Shown here in pieces: positions 11,501-21,893 of a DNA stretch of 64,000 bases. Origin of the DNA: Molanna angustata (lineage: Eukaryota > Arthropoda > Insecta > Trichoptera > Molannidae); contig OY754982.1 in NCBI GenBank assembly GCA_963576475.1, positions 11,930,546-11,994,545 on the forward strand, in the 5' to 3' direction. Each line of letters begins with the position of its first letter. Position 1 is the first letter of the stretch. A program made the position numbers and the translations under genes. The notes below the pieces were generated by a model, which saw only the letters and a list, made by a program, of their open reading frames with translations, had not been told where the DNA came from and made no database searches.

Positions 11501-12376
11501 TATCCGTTTAATGTTTTATTTAAAACAAATACATTGCTACATACAGAAAACAATTGTATTATTTAATTTTTTTTGTTATTTGTTTTTAATTGTTTTAATT
11601 GTTTATGGTAAATAAAACAAATAAGTAAAGGGTCAAAAGTCTTTATCTTTCCTTTTTTTGAAAAACGTTTTAAATTACTATTGTTTTATGTAATAATAAT
11701 AATGATTGTTTTATTTCCTTTTAAAAAACATATTACATTGGAACAATATTGAAATATCTTGAGTTTATACAAAGAAAAAAAATAATAATATCTATAAATG
11801 AGTAGGTATATAATATATGAATACACCCATTTTTGTGGTAGGTATAATATAGGTTGTGTTCCACTATTTACCTTTGCCTGCCTAACTAGGAATAATTCCT
11901 GTTTTAAGGCAGCCAATTAAGTATTAATATTATTTATTTTTCAAGTACAAACATTAAAATATATAGTAGGTACCTATGTAATTACATTTAAATTCCTCGT
12001 AGTTGATAATTACTTTTTGTCATTTTCACAGGAATGTGTCTGAATTTAAATTGGGGAATCCTTATATAGTGAAATGCAATAAAGTATTTAATGAAAATTG
12101 ATTACTAAATACCACTAAGCTCGAGTGAAAAAAGTGTTTATTGTAGGTACAAAATCCTAGGCTCTGAAAATTATTGAATGAAGTGTAATATATTTTTTTC
12201 ACTGAAGTATTATAAATTGTTTTCAATTTTTTACTAAGGTGAACTATTGTGGTAGTTAAAATATAAAGTGTCATTTTCTGTTTGAAAAGCGAAAAGTTTC
12301 AGTGAGTGAAGTATTAAATGCAAAAAATACAACAAAAAAATCAACAAAGGTATTTACATATTTTAAAACCAAATTC
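11501..12376. other. Region upstream of the globin exon, nothing specific recognised
   Basis: AT-rich sequence upstream of the only host exon. It probably holds promoter and 5' leader sequence, but I cannot assign a TATA box, initiator or transcription start with confidence. Confidence 0.35.
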
Positions 12377-12580
12377 ATAAATCTGTTCAGTTGTCTGTGA
12401 ATAAATGTGTGCGTGAGTCCGACAAAACACAAAAATCAGCACATTCTAATAGCAAACTTATAAATCTGTTCGGTTGTCTGTCGACAAATGTGTGCGTGAG
12501 TCCGACAAAACACAAAAATCAACACATTCTAAAACCTAACTTATAAATCTGTTCGGTCGTCTGTAGGTCGTTGTGCGAGC
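12377..12580 (+). repeat. 83-bp tandem repeat immediately upstream of the globin exon
   Basis: Units starting ATAAATCTGTTC lie at 12,377, 12,460 and 12,543, exactly 83 bp apart. The first two are nearly identical (shared GTGTGCGTGAGTCCGACAAA). The third diverges after about 30 bp into the GC-rich exon. Its position suggests a duplicated leader or proximal promoter segment of the globin gene. Confidence 0.85.
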
Positions 12581-12707
12581 GTGAGACGACGAGACGTTTT
12601 GCGCGCGTGTTCGACAAGATACAAGGGTGTCAGGTCGCGGCGGCAAGTCCGGCGCGTCGCAGTACGCCCGGGGGCGGATTCTCCGCAAGTTCGAGGCGGT
12701 CCTAGGG

Positions 12708-12899
12708 ATGGGCTGCGAGCTGGGCAAGCTGGCTACCTCCGGGGGCGGAGGGGGAGGCAGGAGCAGCCTGGACGGCGGCCCGCCACCCCCCACGGATCCC
12801 AGACTGCCGCTCACCGCCAAGCAAAAGTACTCCATGATGGCCTCATGGAAGGGAATAGCGAGGGCAATGGAGCCAACGGGGATTTGTATGTTTATCAAG
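12708..12899 (+). CDS. Globin (globin X-like), first coding exon only
   Basis: The exon encodes 64 residues from an ATG at 12,708. The N-terminus is MGCELGKLA, where Gly2 and Cys3 fit N-myristoylation and palmitoylation as known for membrane-attached globin X. A Gly/Pro-rich linker follows, then LTAKQKYSMMASWKGIARAM and EPTGICMFIK, matching helices A and B of animal globins (conserved W in helix A, F near the start of B). The exon stops in phase 0 at AAG|GTAAGT (12,899/12,900). An in-frame ATG at 12,627 would add 27 basic residues and hide the lipidation signal, so I prefer 12,708. The segment is far more GC- and CpG-rich than its surroundings. Haem-binding helices E and F would be in later exons, which I did not find in the window; they may lie beyond a very long first intron. 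Globin is confident; the globin X subtype is inferred from the MGC start. Confidence 0.75.
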
Positions 12900-13378
12900 T
12901 AAGTGTTTTTTTTCGTAATAGAACGGACAATCATGAAATATTGTTTTTTTTTATTTTGTTATTATTATAGCAATAATAGGGATGACTTTTATAGCGCCGT
13001 TATTGTGATAACCTCACCTCAAGGGCGTTTAAATATTATTTATAGGAAATATATCGAATGAAATCAGTAATATTTATTTATTTATTCATCTTTCTGTACA
13101 TAATTTTTCATTTGTGTACCTACCTATATATTTTAAACTTGTTATGTTTTGCTGTTTTGTCTGAAATTTCATTTATTATATTTGAAATTTTTTTTTTCAT
13201 TTATTGTTTTTTAAATTTTGTATTTTGAGTATTTTTTTCTCTTTATTATTAATTTTAACTTGCCTTTTGTTTTATTTTTTAAATTTTTTGTTTTTTTTTA
13301 TGATTATGGTAATGCACATGTTTATTTTTTTTCTTGTTTAACAATTTTTTTAAATGGTCTAATGAGTGTAGAACTTAA
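12900..13378. other. Start of globin intron 1, nothing else recognised
   Basis: AT-rich intronic-looking sequence following the GTAAGT donor. No exon or repeat is recognised before the Helentron-like element starts at 13,379. Confidence 0.5.
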
Positions 13379-13580
13379 TCCAACTGTCGATTTGTTCAGG
13401 AGAACTTTGTTCTCTTAACATATCGACAATGTATCAAGCCAGAATACGCGAGAATTGTATGGAGAGGTCTACTTTTTTCACGGCTTTTCCAACTTTGAAG
13501 TCAAAAAACACCAACTTAGAGGCTTCGCAGCATATATGTTCCATACACGGATTTACTCAGAATTCGGAGTAGAACATTTC

Positions 13581-13582
13581 GT

Positions 13583-13627
<45 letters not shown>

Positions 13628-13636
13628 TGTGTGTGT

Positions 13637-13723
<87 letters not shown>

Positions 13724-13751
13724 TGTGTGTGTGTGTCTGTGTGTGTGTGTA

Positions 13752-13794
<43 letters not shown>
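13581..13794. repeat. (GT)n microsatellite, about 214 bp
   Basis: A near-pure GT tract with scattered CT and AT interruptions. It is an integral part of the Helentron-like element: copy B has the same tract at the same place. The Cys-Val or Thr-His open frames over it are artefacts. Confidence 0.97.
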
Positions 13795-13796
<2 letters not shown>

Positions 13797-13848
13797 GTCC
13801 CCCCCTTATAACTTTTGATCCGCTCAATTTACAGAGCCTAAAATTTCA

Positions 13849-13925
13849 CAGTCTTATTCATAATAACTTATGTTAGGTTTAAAACAGTGTATAACAACAA
13901 TACTGAAAATTACTATTCATAATAT
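13849..13925 (+). repeat. Harbinger left TIR and subterminal motif
   Basis: The TIR occupies 13,849-13,866. The 11-bp word TATTCATAATA occurs in it (13,855) and again at 13,914, about 65 bp from the end. The mirrored arrangement at the right end suggests binding sites for one of the element's proteins. Confidence 0.8.
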
Positions 13926-14187
13926 CATATATAAGGCAATACTGCTATATAACGGCTACATTACGCCAATATAAGATATACACGGTCCCAGGCTGTTTTA
14001 ACAGCAATATAAAGCCAAATAGGGACCGAACATTTCCGATGATTCCCGAATAGTGCCGATTGTCGATGTTATTAATGTTATTATGTTAAACAATTTTTGA
14101 CGTTTGTGGGTTTGTGTCTTGTGAAATTGCGAAGCGGCGTGAATTTTGTGTTTCTTGTATCAAAATTTACCAATATACCTAATTAAA

Positions 14188-15981
14188 ATGGACAATTTTG
14201 TGAATATTGTTTCTGCTTTCAATTCAATTGCACAAATAAATGAATTCGCTATCACCGGTAGACAAATGCCCGCGCGAAAAGTGTATAAGGAACGGTGTTC
14301 TCCATTCATTATTTATAATGAAGCCGAATTTAAAAACAAATATCGTTTCAAAAAAGAAACTGTACGGTTCATAATATCATTAATATCTTCTGAGATTACT
14401 AAAAACACGAGAGGTGGTGCAGTGTCAGCGGAATTACAAGTACTTGTTGCAATTCGTAGCTGGGCTAGAAGTGAGGTTAGTTCTTACTGACATTATTATT
14501 ATTAACTCCTCCAAGATATTTATACACTTATGGTTACTATAAATTTGTAATACCAAACTTCATTATATAATTTATTAATAATATTATTATGTCACTTCCT
14601 TGCGAGCTTTTTGTATTAATGTATTGACGAATAATTTATTGTAATTAGTTTTTATTGCCTACAGGTACAAGATGATGCAGGTGATCTTCATGGACTTAGT
14701 CAGCCAACAGTTTCGCGAATTTGTAGCAGAGTAGCTCGAGCTATTGCACGTCTTAGTTCAACTTATATAAAAATGCCAAGTTCATCTGCAGAACAACTAG
14801 ATGTAATGAATAGGTTTAAAGCAATTAAAAACTTCCCAAATGTGATAGGCGCCATAGATTGCACACACATCAAAATAAAAAAAAATGGTGGAGAAAATGC
14901 TCAATATTTCATAAATAGAAAGGGATATTATTCTTTAAACGTGCAGGTATTTATTTTAATATTTTCGACTTTTAATTTTATTTTATGAAATTTATAGTAC
15001 ATTAACAAATTATTCACAAATATTTTAACAAAATAATTTAGTGTGCTTATTTCCTTTCAGGTTGTGTGTGATGCCAAATTAAAAATCAGAGACATTATAT
15101 CCAGATGGCGTGGAAGCACACATGATTCAAGGATTTATAACGAATCATGTATAAAAGATAAATTGGAAAATAATGAATTTTATGGAAGACTCTTAGGAGA
15201 TTCCGGTTATGCCTGCACTGGGAATCTTTTCACACCAATATTAAATCCTAGAAATATACAAGAGGAGAGATACAATGCGGCACAAATTGCTACTAGGAAT
15301 ACCGTTGAAAGATGTTTTGGAGTGTGGAAGCAAAGGTTTCGATGTCTATTACGAGGCTTGACAGTGTCATTAGACAACAGCAAAATCTTGATTGTTGCTC
15401 TTGCGGTATTGCATAATATTGCAATTGATTTCAATGACAATATTGAAGGTAAACTCGAAAATTTTAAAAGTAATAAGGCATTTGATAATGAACTAGTTTT
15501 ACTAACAATATGTGGCAGATCAGTTAGCGCGCTGGGTTAGAAATCCAGTGGTCGCGAGTTCAAATCCTGCTGCAACTGATTTCCGTTCACCTATAGCACA
15601 AGCTCTTTTGCTTAGCTTTATGTATGAGGATGTATATGTACTTGTTACAAAGACATATTCATTCTTTTCAAAAAATATATATAAATAATTGTGTCAATAC
15701 CATGAAAAATTTTCATACTTACATATATGTTAAATAAATAATAATAAACAATTCTTCCTTGCACCCTGCGCAAGTGGTGAGTTTATTGCCAAATGGCAAT
15801 TTCTTCCAACTAACCAGTGATGTCATTATTTGTATATCTTATGTATCATTTAATTTCAGATACCGTAAATGACACAGTAGAACATGAGACAGCAGAAGAA
15901 CATGATATAATCAGGAATGAAAATAATGTATCTATAAGAGGAAATATAATAAGAGCAAACTTCATAAGAACATATTTTTAA
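14188..15981 (+). CDS. PIF/Harbinger transposase (DDE_Tnp_4 type), four exons
   Basis: Exons are 14,188-14,475, 14,665-14,946, 15,061-15,448 and 15,860-15,981, joined at GT/AG borders in phases 0, 0 and 1 to give 359 residues; HARBI1-type proteins are about 350. Residues about 40-96 hold the N-terminal domain. LSQPTVSRICSRVARAIA (about 107-124) is the helix-turn-helix. The catalytic region has GAIDCTH (D161), RGSTHDSRIY (D212), LLGDSGY (D237) and NTVERCFG (E273); D161, D237 and E273 are the likely triad, with 35 residues between the last two as in IS5-like enzymes. The C-terminus IIRANFIRTYF is typical of the family. ATG 14,188 was preferred because MDNFV starts a plausible N-terminus; an in-frame ATG exists 14 codons upstream at 14,146. 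Reading past the exon 3 donor gives a spurious ending inside intronic SINE sequence. The enzyme should cut and join the element's ends in the nucleus together with the Myb-like partner. Confidence 0.9.
15511..15690 (+). mobile_element. tRNA-derived SINE family 1, inside transposase intron 3
   Basis: The head CAGTTAGCGCGCTGGGTTAG resembles a tRNA D arm and A box. A B box GAGTTCAAATCC lies at about 15,557, then the family body TTCACCTATAGCACAAGC, ending in an A/T-rich tail. Minus-strand relatives are at 21,362-21,562 and 53,437-54,043. Because it falls between the exon 3 donor and exon 4 acceptor it need not disrupt the transposase. Confidence 0.85.
15745..15835 (-). repeat. LINE/SINE 3'-tail relic in transposase intron 3
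   Basis: The minus strand carries GGTTGGAAGAAATTGCCATT (here with one change) followed by a CTTGCGCAGGGTGCAAGG hairpin word and an AT-rich end. The same tail occurs at 4,480, 8,210, 20,645 and 28,384. Confidence 0.6.
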
Positions 15982-16006
15982 GGACTTTTAATGTGATCAT
16001 GTTGAT

Positions 16007-16165
16007 CTTCTTCATCCTAGCGCTTTGTCCCGTTTCTATAGGGGTACGCTTTGACCATGAACATGGAATTGGCGAGTCTGATTATTACATTGAAGCGACT
16101 GCCATCTGACCTTCCTAACCCATAGAAAAGGAAACCAGACAAATTGAATCATGGCCACACAACCA
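16007..16165 (-). mobile_element. tRNA-derived SINE family 2, truncated copy
   Basis: It starts 26 bp after the transposase stop. It matches the body of the full-length copy at 54,690-54,962 (GACTGCCATCTGACCTTC, GCGCTTTGTCCCGTTTCT on +). The tRNA-like head is absent. Confidence 0.75.
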
Positions 16166-16295
16166 GATTTTACTCAATGATTTTATTTTATTCTGGAAAC
16201 AGACAGACAATTCTGGAAACAGACAGTATATTATACAATTTTGAAATAAATGTATGAATATTGGAAGTCTCCAGAATGTGGTAACTGCTATTTTA

Positions 16296-16980
16296 TACTG
16301 CATTAATAGTTTGTCTATCTTAACATAAAAATATACTATCGTCAGAAAATTTATAATCCTGGTAGTAACATTTAGAATGAATAAAAATGTATATAATTAG
16401 ATAAATTTCTTATGTATGGAAAAGTTCAGTAATTTGATTTCAAGTTATAATGTAAAGAGCTTGAACATAGAACTGATTAGCTTTCCATGAATAACATAAA
16501 ATTACTTCATATGATATCACGTGTCAAAATTTTCAAAATGCAATCGTGTTCTTTAAAACAAAATGTATCTGCTTTTATTAAAATATTTCATACAACATAA
16601 GCATTCTTCACCATACTGCATTAATAGTTTGTCTATCTCAACATAAAAATACACTATCGTTAGATTATTTATAATCCTGGTAGTAACATTTAGAATGAAT
16701 AAAAATGTATATAATTAGATAAATTTCTTATGTATGGAAAAGTTCAGTAATTTGATTTTATGTTATAATGTAAAGAGCTTGAACATAGAACTGATTAGCT
16801 TTCCATGAATAACATAAAATTACTTCATATGATATCACGTGTCAAAATTTTCAAAATGCACTCGTGTTCTTTAAAACAAAATTTGTCTGCTTTTATTAAA
16901 ATATTTCATACAACATAAGCATTCTTCACCATACTGCATTAATAGTTTATCCATCTTAACATAAAAATATACTATCGGAA
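16296..16980. repeat. 318-bp tandem duplication within the Harbinger element
   Basis: Units starting TACTGCATTAATAGTTT lie at 16,296, 16,614 and 16,932, exactly 318 bp apart. The first two are full and about 97-98% alike by eye; the third stops after about 48 bp. It lies between the two convergent genes and has no coding content. Confidence 0.92.
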
Positions 16981-17621
16981 GAAAAAGGTGTGGAGAGTTT
17001 AGTGTTGGCTCATTTTTGTGGCATTTATTCAACATGGATGATTTTTTCTGCCATGTACATGTCTCATATGCATATGTTGGAATGGGAAAGAAAGTAAATA
17101 AAAAAGTGTAAAATAAAATTGGTTTATTTTTCATTATCAGACGGTTTGGGAATACCGTCGAAGAAACCCAATTGCAAATACAAAATAATTATTAAAATTA
17201 ATTGATGATATATTACAAATATTCTAAGGTAGAGGCGTTACGGTAGAGGCGTATTCTAAGGTAGAGGAGTTACTTGTCTAGAGGAATGATGATATATTTT
17301 TTATACGAAAATAAACCATGTCTTTTTTCCGAAAATTGTCTTTTTTGGATCATTATCTGAAATAAAAATAAAATTATATTATATAAATTATTGGTGTCAG
17401 TGTTAATTCCACTCTTGTATTTCATATTAATTTTAGAAAATGATGTGGTGTATGTGTGTTACAATGCTAACAATTATATCCATTGTAGTATGTGTGTACT
17501 TGTTTGTTTCAGAATACTAACTGAATTTTTAAACAATGTAAAAATATAAATTAATCACACTTTGCACATGTTCGTAAAATATTTTTTCATGTATTAACTG
17601 TCAATATAAATTTACAAACCT

Positions 17622-19663
17622 TTATTCCTCTGCCATTAGTTTATTATATTCTAATAACATTATCTTGTATTTTAGGTCTAAGTTACGCGACTCCTTCTTA
17701 GCAATTTCAATACTTATTTCGTGTAATTCTAATTTATGTTCCATATCTTTTTCTGCAATTGTATTGGCTATTTCTAAGTATTTTGATTTTTTCTTAGCGT
17801 TTTCTAATTTAATCGAATATATTTTTTTTTTATTTTCTATTTCTACTTCTGCAATTGAAGTTACTTGTCTAGTTATTTCTTTGTTTATGTTCATATTACT
17901 GTTCTTCGGTGTTTTTTTTGATTTAATATGAAAACCAGACGATATCTGTAAAGAAACAATATTTATTTTAGACAAAAACATAAGTGATTTTTGGTATAAC
18001 TTAATTGTATCATTAGATAATATTTATTTTTCATTAGATATTATCTTTTCACAAGTTATTTAATAATGTTACCTTCTTAGGCGTTATGTCCTCAATAAAA
18101 TCCTCGGTAATTTTGGGGGTTTCAATAACATTCTCATTAATTTTTGTAGAATTTTCAAAAACATCTTCAATAATGTTCTGAAAGAATATTAAATCATAGT
18201 AATTATATTATTATTCTAAATTACTTATATATTCATGAATCAACTATACATCTATAATATTCCTTCTTTTAATTTTATTTACTTATGAAGCATATTACTG
18301 CAAATAATTTAGTACCTAAGAATTAAAAATGCTATACCTATACTTAAAATAAATGTATGTTTTGATACCAAAAAAATGCTATTTGTTATTTATAATTCCC
18401 AAAAACATTTATACAAATAATAATAAATTCATGAGGACAGTATGTATATGAATAAACATAAAAAAAGACATAAAAAGTAATCAGTGGTATGAGATGCAGG
18501 GGTCGAATAAGAAATGGCTTGCATGACTATTATAAATGGTATCTAGAAAATGGGAATAGAAGTGGTGATAATTAATAAGAAAACATTTAAGAAGATATGC
18601 ATGAACATGAATAAAGCAAAAACGTTTGGTATGTCAAGAAAGAATATTGTGGCATTCGGTCTTCTCTGCCTATCCCAATAGAAATGTCGTGATGGTATGT
18701 ATATATGAATTATATTTACATTATCATTGACGTCTTCATCCATAAGATTATCTACCACAACTTCTGCTGATTCTTCAGCGACTGGTTCCTGTGTGTTGAT
18801 CTGTAACAAATTGATGCAAACAAAGCATAAGTTTAGATAGGTATAACATAGAAATATGTAAGCAAAAATTGTGATGAGTCAAACGAACTATGAAAACAAC
18901 AAAATTTAATTAATTCAATTAGACACTTTTTTAAAAAACATATTTTTTGGACAGAGTTAATGCATTTTCTTACCTCATTCATACCATCACTGTCAAATAT
19001 ATTTTCGTCTCTGACGAATTCTTGGGGCAGCCAAGCAATGATGTTGTCTGCATCAACAGGTGGAAGTGGCGGTGCTGGTCCACCTCCTGTCTTTTTTATT
19101 TCCTTTCTATATGAATTTACTTGCTTCTTAGCATTCATTTTAATTATATTGAATTGGGCCTTGGCCTGATTTATTGTCCTGGATTTTCCAGTCAACGCAT
19201 TAAAACTGAAAACGAATTTAAAGAAATATTTAATGGTATGATTAGTACAACGCTCATTATTCAACTTACTAGAATATAATTTGAGAATTTATAAGAATAT
19301 TATTAAATTCGCATACTTACTTTTCGCAAATACTAGCCCACGCGACTTTTTTCTTATTGTTTGTGTTGGTGTCTGTATTTTTGTCACCAATCACATTTAA
19401 TTTTGATCTAATTAATTCCATTAGAAGGCTCTGTAAATAAAAATAAACCGGATAATTATAAATATGATCACATGTACTGAATAATCAAAAAATACATAAC
19501 CTATAAGATAATATTTAATGAGAATGAACACATGGATACACTTATTACTCACTTTTTCAGTGTTGCTCCAATTTTCGCTGCGGTTTTTTTTGTCTTTAAT
19601 ATTCATTTTCGGAATATTATTCATTTTATTATTTATAATAAAAAATGCGCACAATAAACTCAA
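17622..19663 (-). CDS. Harbinger Myb/SANT-like DNA-binding protein, six exons
   Basis: On the minus strand the exons are 19,663-19,553, 19,430-19,321, 19,205-18,974, 18,800-18,720, 18,177-18,073 and 17,945-17,622. All borders are GT/AG and the frame stays open for 320 residues. Residues about 30-100 form a Myb/SANT-like domain (ENWSNTEK with W32, then VAWASICENFNALTG with W68, then RTINQAKAQFNIIK). A GGGPAPPLPP linker follows, then DADNIIAWLPQEFVRDENIF, an acidic stretch, and a highly charged C-terminus (about 235-318) likely to form a coiled coil. In known Harbinger elements the second protein binds subterminal DNA and carries the transposase to the nucleus, so that role is inferred here. 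Start alternatives are Met14 or Met20. An intron holds a LINE relic (about 18,475-18,712). Confidence 0.88.
18475..18712 (+). repeat. LINE 3'-end relic inside an intron of the Myb-like gene
   Basis: GGCATTCGGTCTTCTCTGCC and the following CGTGATGGTATGTATATATG match the 3' tail of the LINE family at 35,384-36,995. Short pieces upstream (GTGGTATGAGATGCAGGGG) may be older body sequence. It lies between the fourth and fifth exons. Confidence 0.6.
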
Positions 19664-19769
19664 AATGATGCAAATGCAACAACTGTCAAATTACCGGAAA
19701 AAACACGCGATTTCCGACGTTGCCAGCTCAAACAGTAACATAGCAACGATATTGTTATATTGGTATATA

Positions 19770-19867
19770 AAAGTTATTATGAATAGTCAAGAGTATAAGT
19801 GCTTATACTGTGTTTTAGTTATATAATGTTAATACAACAATATAAGGTAATATTATGAATAAGACTG
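19770..19867 (-). repeat. Harbinger right TIR and subterminal motif
   Basis: The TIR occupies 19,850-19,867. TATTATGAATA occurs within it at 19,851-19,861 and again at 19,775-19,785, about 82 bp from the end, mirroring the left end. Confidence 0.8.
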
Positions 19868-20582
19868 TCAGAATATATAAACAGTTACAGGCCTACAAAA
19901 CTTTTATACTCGGAATTTTGAATTTTTGTTTCAGTCAGGGGTTATCAACTTTTGAATTTTTATTTTATTTTTCCCTATATCTCAGAAACCATAAAAGCTA
20001 GATCGCTGAAAATTGGTATAAACATAGACAAATACAAAATCTCAAATTTGAATTTTCAAAAAAATTCCAGGGTTTCTCGAACATTTTTTATTAAGAAAAG
20101 TATTTTTTTATGATAAATTTATGAGTTTAACTGCCTATATTTCCATTTTTTTTTAAAATATCGAAAAATCCGAAACACCCCAACTAGATAATTTAATTTT
20201 ATATAAAAAATATTAACATTGTAGCAGGACATCTCAAATTTTTTTTAACAATTTTTATAAAAATTGAATTTAGTGACGACATCGCTTCATACAATTTGTA
20301 TGGTAGTCACCTATACACAATATCAAAGAAGACTTAATAGTTTGATACTTCATCTCTAAACATACAATATACATATACCATCATGCTGTTTTCATATTCC
20401 GGGTAGGAAAAAAAGACTGACCTCCATACTATCCTATCTTGACTACCTAGGTACATGTGTTGTATAGAAAACTAAATATCATAAAATAATAAATAATTTG
20501 TATTTATGGGTTTGGTATTTATTCTTCAACTATACATACTATCGCTGTCGTCAGTTGGATCTCATGTGTTACATGCAACTAG

Positions 20583-21361
20583 TAAATAAATAATATAAAC
20601 AAATATATTGTACATTAGCATGATTATTACCACTAGGCAATTTCTTCCAACCAAACAGAAAATACAATCATAAAGAATACAATTAAAACTACTTTTTATA
20701 CTAATTAAAATTTAAATAAACCCATTTTCAACTATAAAGATAAGAGTGGCATCTATCGAATAATCTGTGATAATTGAAATTGCTGTGTATGTCTATTACA
20801 AAGCGATTACACATAGGTACAAAAATAAATTAACATCGTAGAGCATTCAGGGGTCTTTCTGCATACTTTAAGATGGCGGACCACTGCACAAAACATGATC
20901 ATAATATTGATCGGAACAGTGTTGAGGTTTTGCATCTGGAGTCGAAGGGACGAAAACTGGATGGTCTTGAAATATTATAGATTAACAAACATTAAAAAAA
21001 TAATGATAATTTGTTAAATATTCAAATACGACACGTGTGTCCTTTCCACTACCAAAATAATGTGCACCTATTGTAATATTATAAGTAGGTACCACCTTAC
21101 ATTCCCAAAGAACCAACGTACTAGGTACTCAAACTATGTACTAGGTACTATCCATTTCATTGGGCTATATTTAGTTTGAATTGTCGCCTCTGAAGATGAT
21201 GGTGTAACCATCGAAAGCACTCAGGCTTATTGTAACTCATACGTGGATTAAAACTGTATATTTACAATCGTAATAATTTCATTCCACTCTGTGAAACGAC
21301 GAAACAACGTTAAACTCAATCAAAATGTTTTATATTACTTCTTCGCCATTTTCATACTAAT
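20583..21361. other. Non-coding stretch; one hammerhead-like motif
   Basis: Nothing coding. A relic of the common tail is near 20,638. At about 21,188-21,225 lies CTGAAGATGATGGT-gta-ACCATCGAAAGC: a 6-bp hairpin followed by CGAAA, resembling the ribozyme-like motif at 6,976 but lacking a true CTGATGA core. Confidence 0.45.
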
Positions 21362-21562
21362 TTAGGATATTTTTTTTTTTTTTTTTATAAAAAAAATGAA
21401 TATGTCCTTGTCAAACAAGTACATATACATCTTCCTACGTTCCCTAAAATAAGCAAATAAATGCTTGTGCTATAGGTGAACGAAATCGGTCGAGGCAGGA
21501 TTCGAACTCGCGATCACTGGATTACTAGCCCAGCGCGCTAACCGCTCTGCCATCGACCCATG
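21362..21562 (-). mobile_element. tRNA-derived SINE family 1, full-length copy
   Basis: On the minus strand: head GGCAGAGCGGTTAGCGCGCT, B box GAGTTCGAATCC, body CGTTCACCTATAGCACAAGC, then an A-rich tail (the T/A run at 21,368-21,397 on +). The word for an anticodon arm is distorted, so I call it a SINE rather than a tRNA gene. Confidence 0.87.
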
Positions 21563-21893
21563 ATTGATTTACTTTCTAGTGATTCCATAAAACGGATGAT
21601 AACTGACTAAAGTCGCACGCTACGGAATAGTATGAAGAGTCACGTGCAACGCTCAGCTCTGACCGATCGGCTAAGGCCCGATATAAAAATAGCATGATAA
21701 TAGTAATGTCGGGCATTAAGTGGGTCAATCAATATAATTGGTAAAAGACAAATAATAAATAAATAAAAATACGCAGAGTAGGAATATATTTTACTATTAA
21801 CAAATAGCCATCATCGTTGATCAACCTTATTGTTGACATACCTAAGTAATAAATTCATTCAGAGCCATCATCATGGGTACCAAAGAGAGTCAT

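Larger units (their letters stand above)
13849..19867 (+). mobile_element. Complete autonomous PIF/Harbinger transposon, 6,019 bp
   Basis: The left terminus is CAGTCTTATTCATAATAA and the right terminus, reversed, is CAGTCTTATTCATAATAT: 17 of 18 bases match. It is flanked by TCA at 13,846-13,848 and 19,868-19,870. The related empty site at 37,785-37,810 reads through with one TCA, proving both borders. Inside are a DDE transposase (+) and a Myb/SANT-like protein (-), the two-gene set required by Harbinger elements, arranged convergently. Both frames are open after splicing. Later insertions are SINE pieces (15,511-15,690; 16,007-16,165) and a LINE relic (about 18,475-18,712), all in non-coding parts. 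Confidence 0.93.
13379..20582 (+). mobile_element. Helentron-like non-autonomous element (copy A), split by a Harbinger transposon
   Basis: The 5' end is TCCAACTGTCGATTTGTTCA and the 3' end is a CATGT-GTT-ACATG hairpin followed by CAA-CTAG at 20,579-20,582. A subterminal inverted copy of the 5' word (here CGTCAGTTGG, one base changed) precedes the hairpin. This layout (5' word, (GT)n tract, inverted subterminal repeat, short 3' hairpin, CTAG) fits Helentron-associated elements. Removing 13,849-19,867 restores a body matching 37,340-38,476 from end to end. Confidence 0.75.

Noticed and set aside
12536..12970. Open frames antisense and in a second frame over the globin exon
   Set aside because: GC-rich exon shadows; only the frame with MGC and helix A/B has recognisable protein sequence and ends at a splice donor.
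13455..13876. Long Cys-Val and Thr-His repeat open frames on both strands
   Set aside because: They are translations of the (GT)n microsatellite; the same occurs at 37,461-37,807.
15043..15540. Transposase ending at 15,540
   Set aside because: That ending is SINE sequence; splicing from 15,448 to 15,860 gives the family's normal C-terminus.
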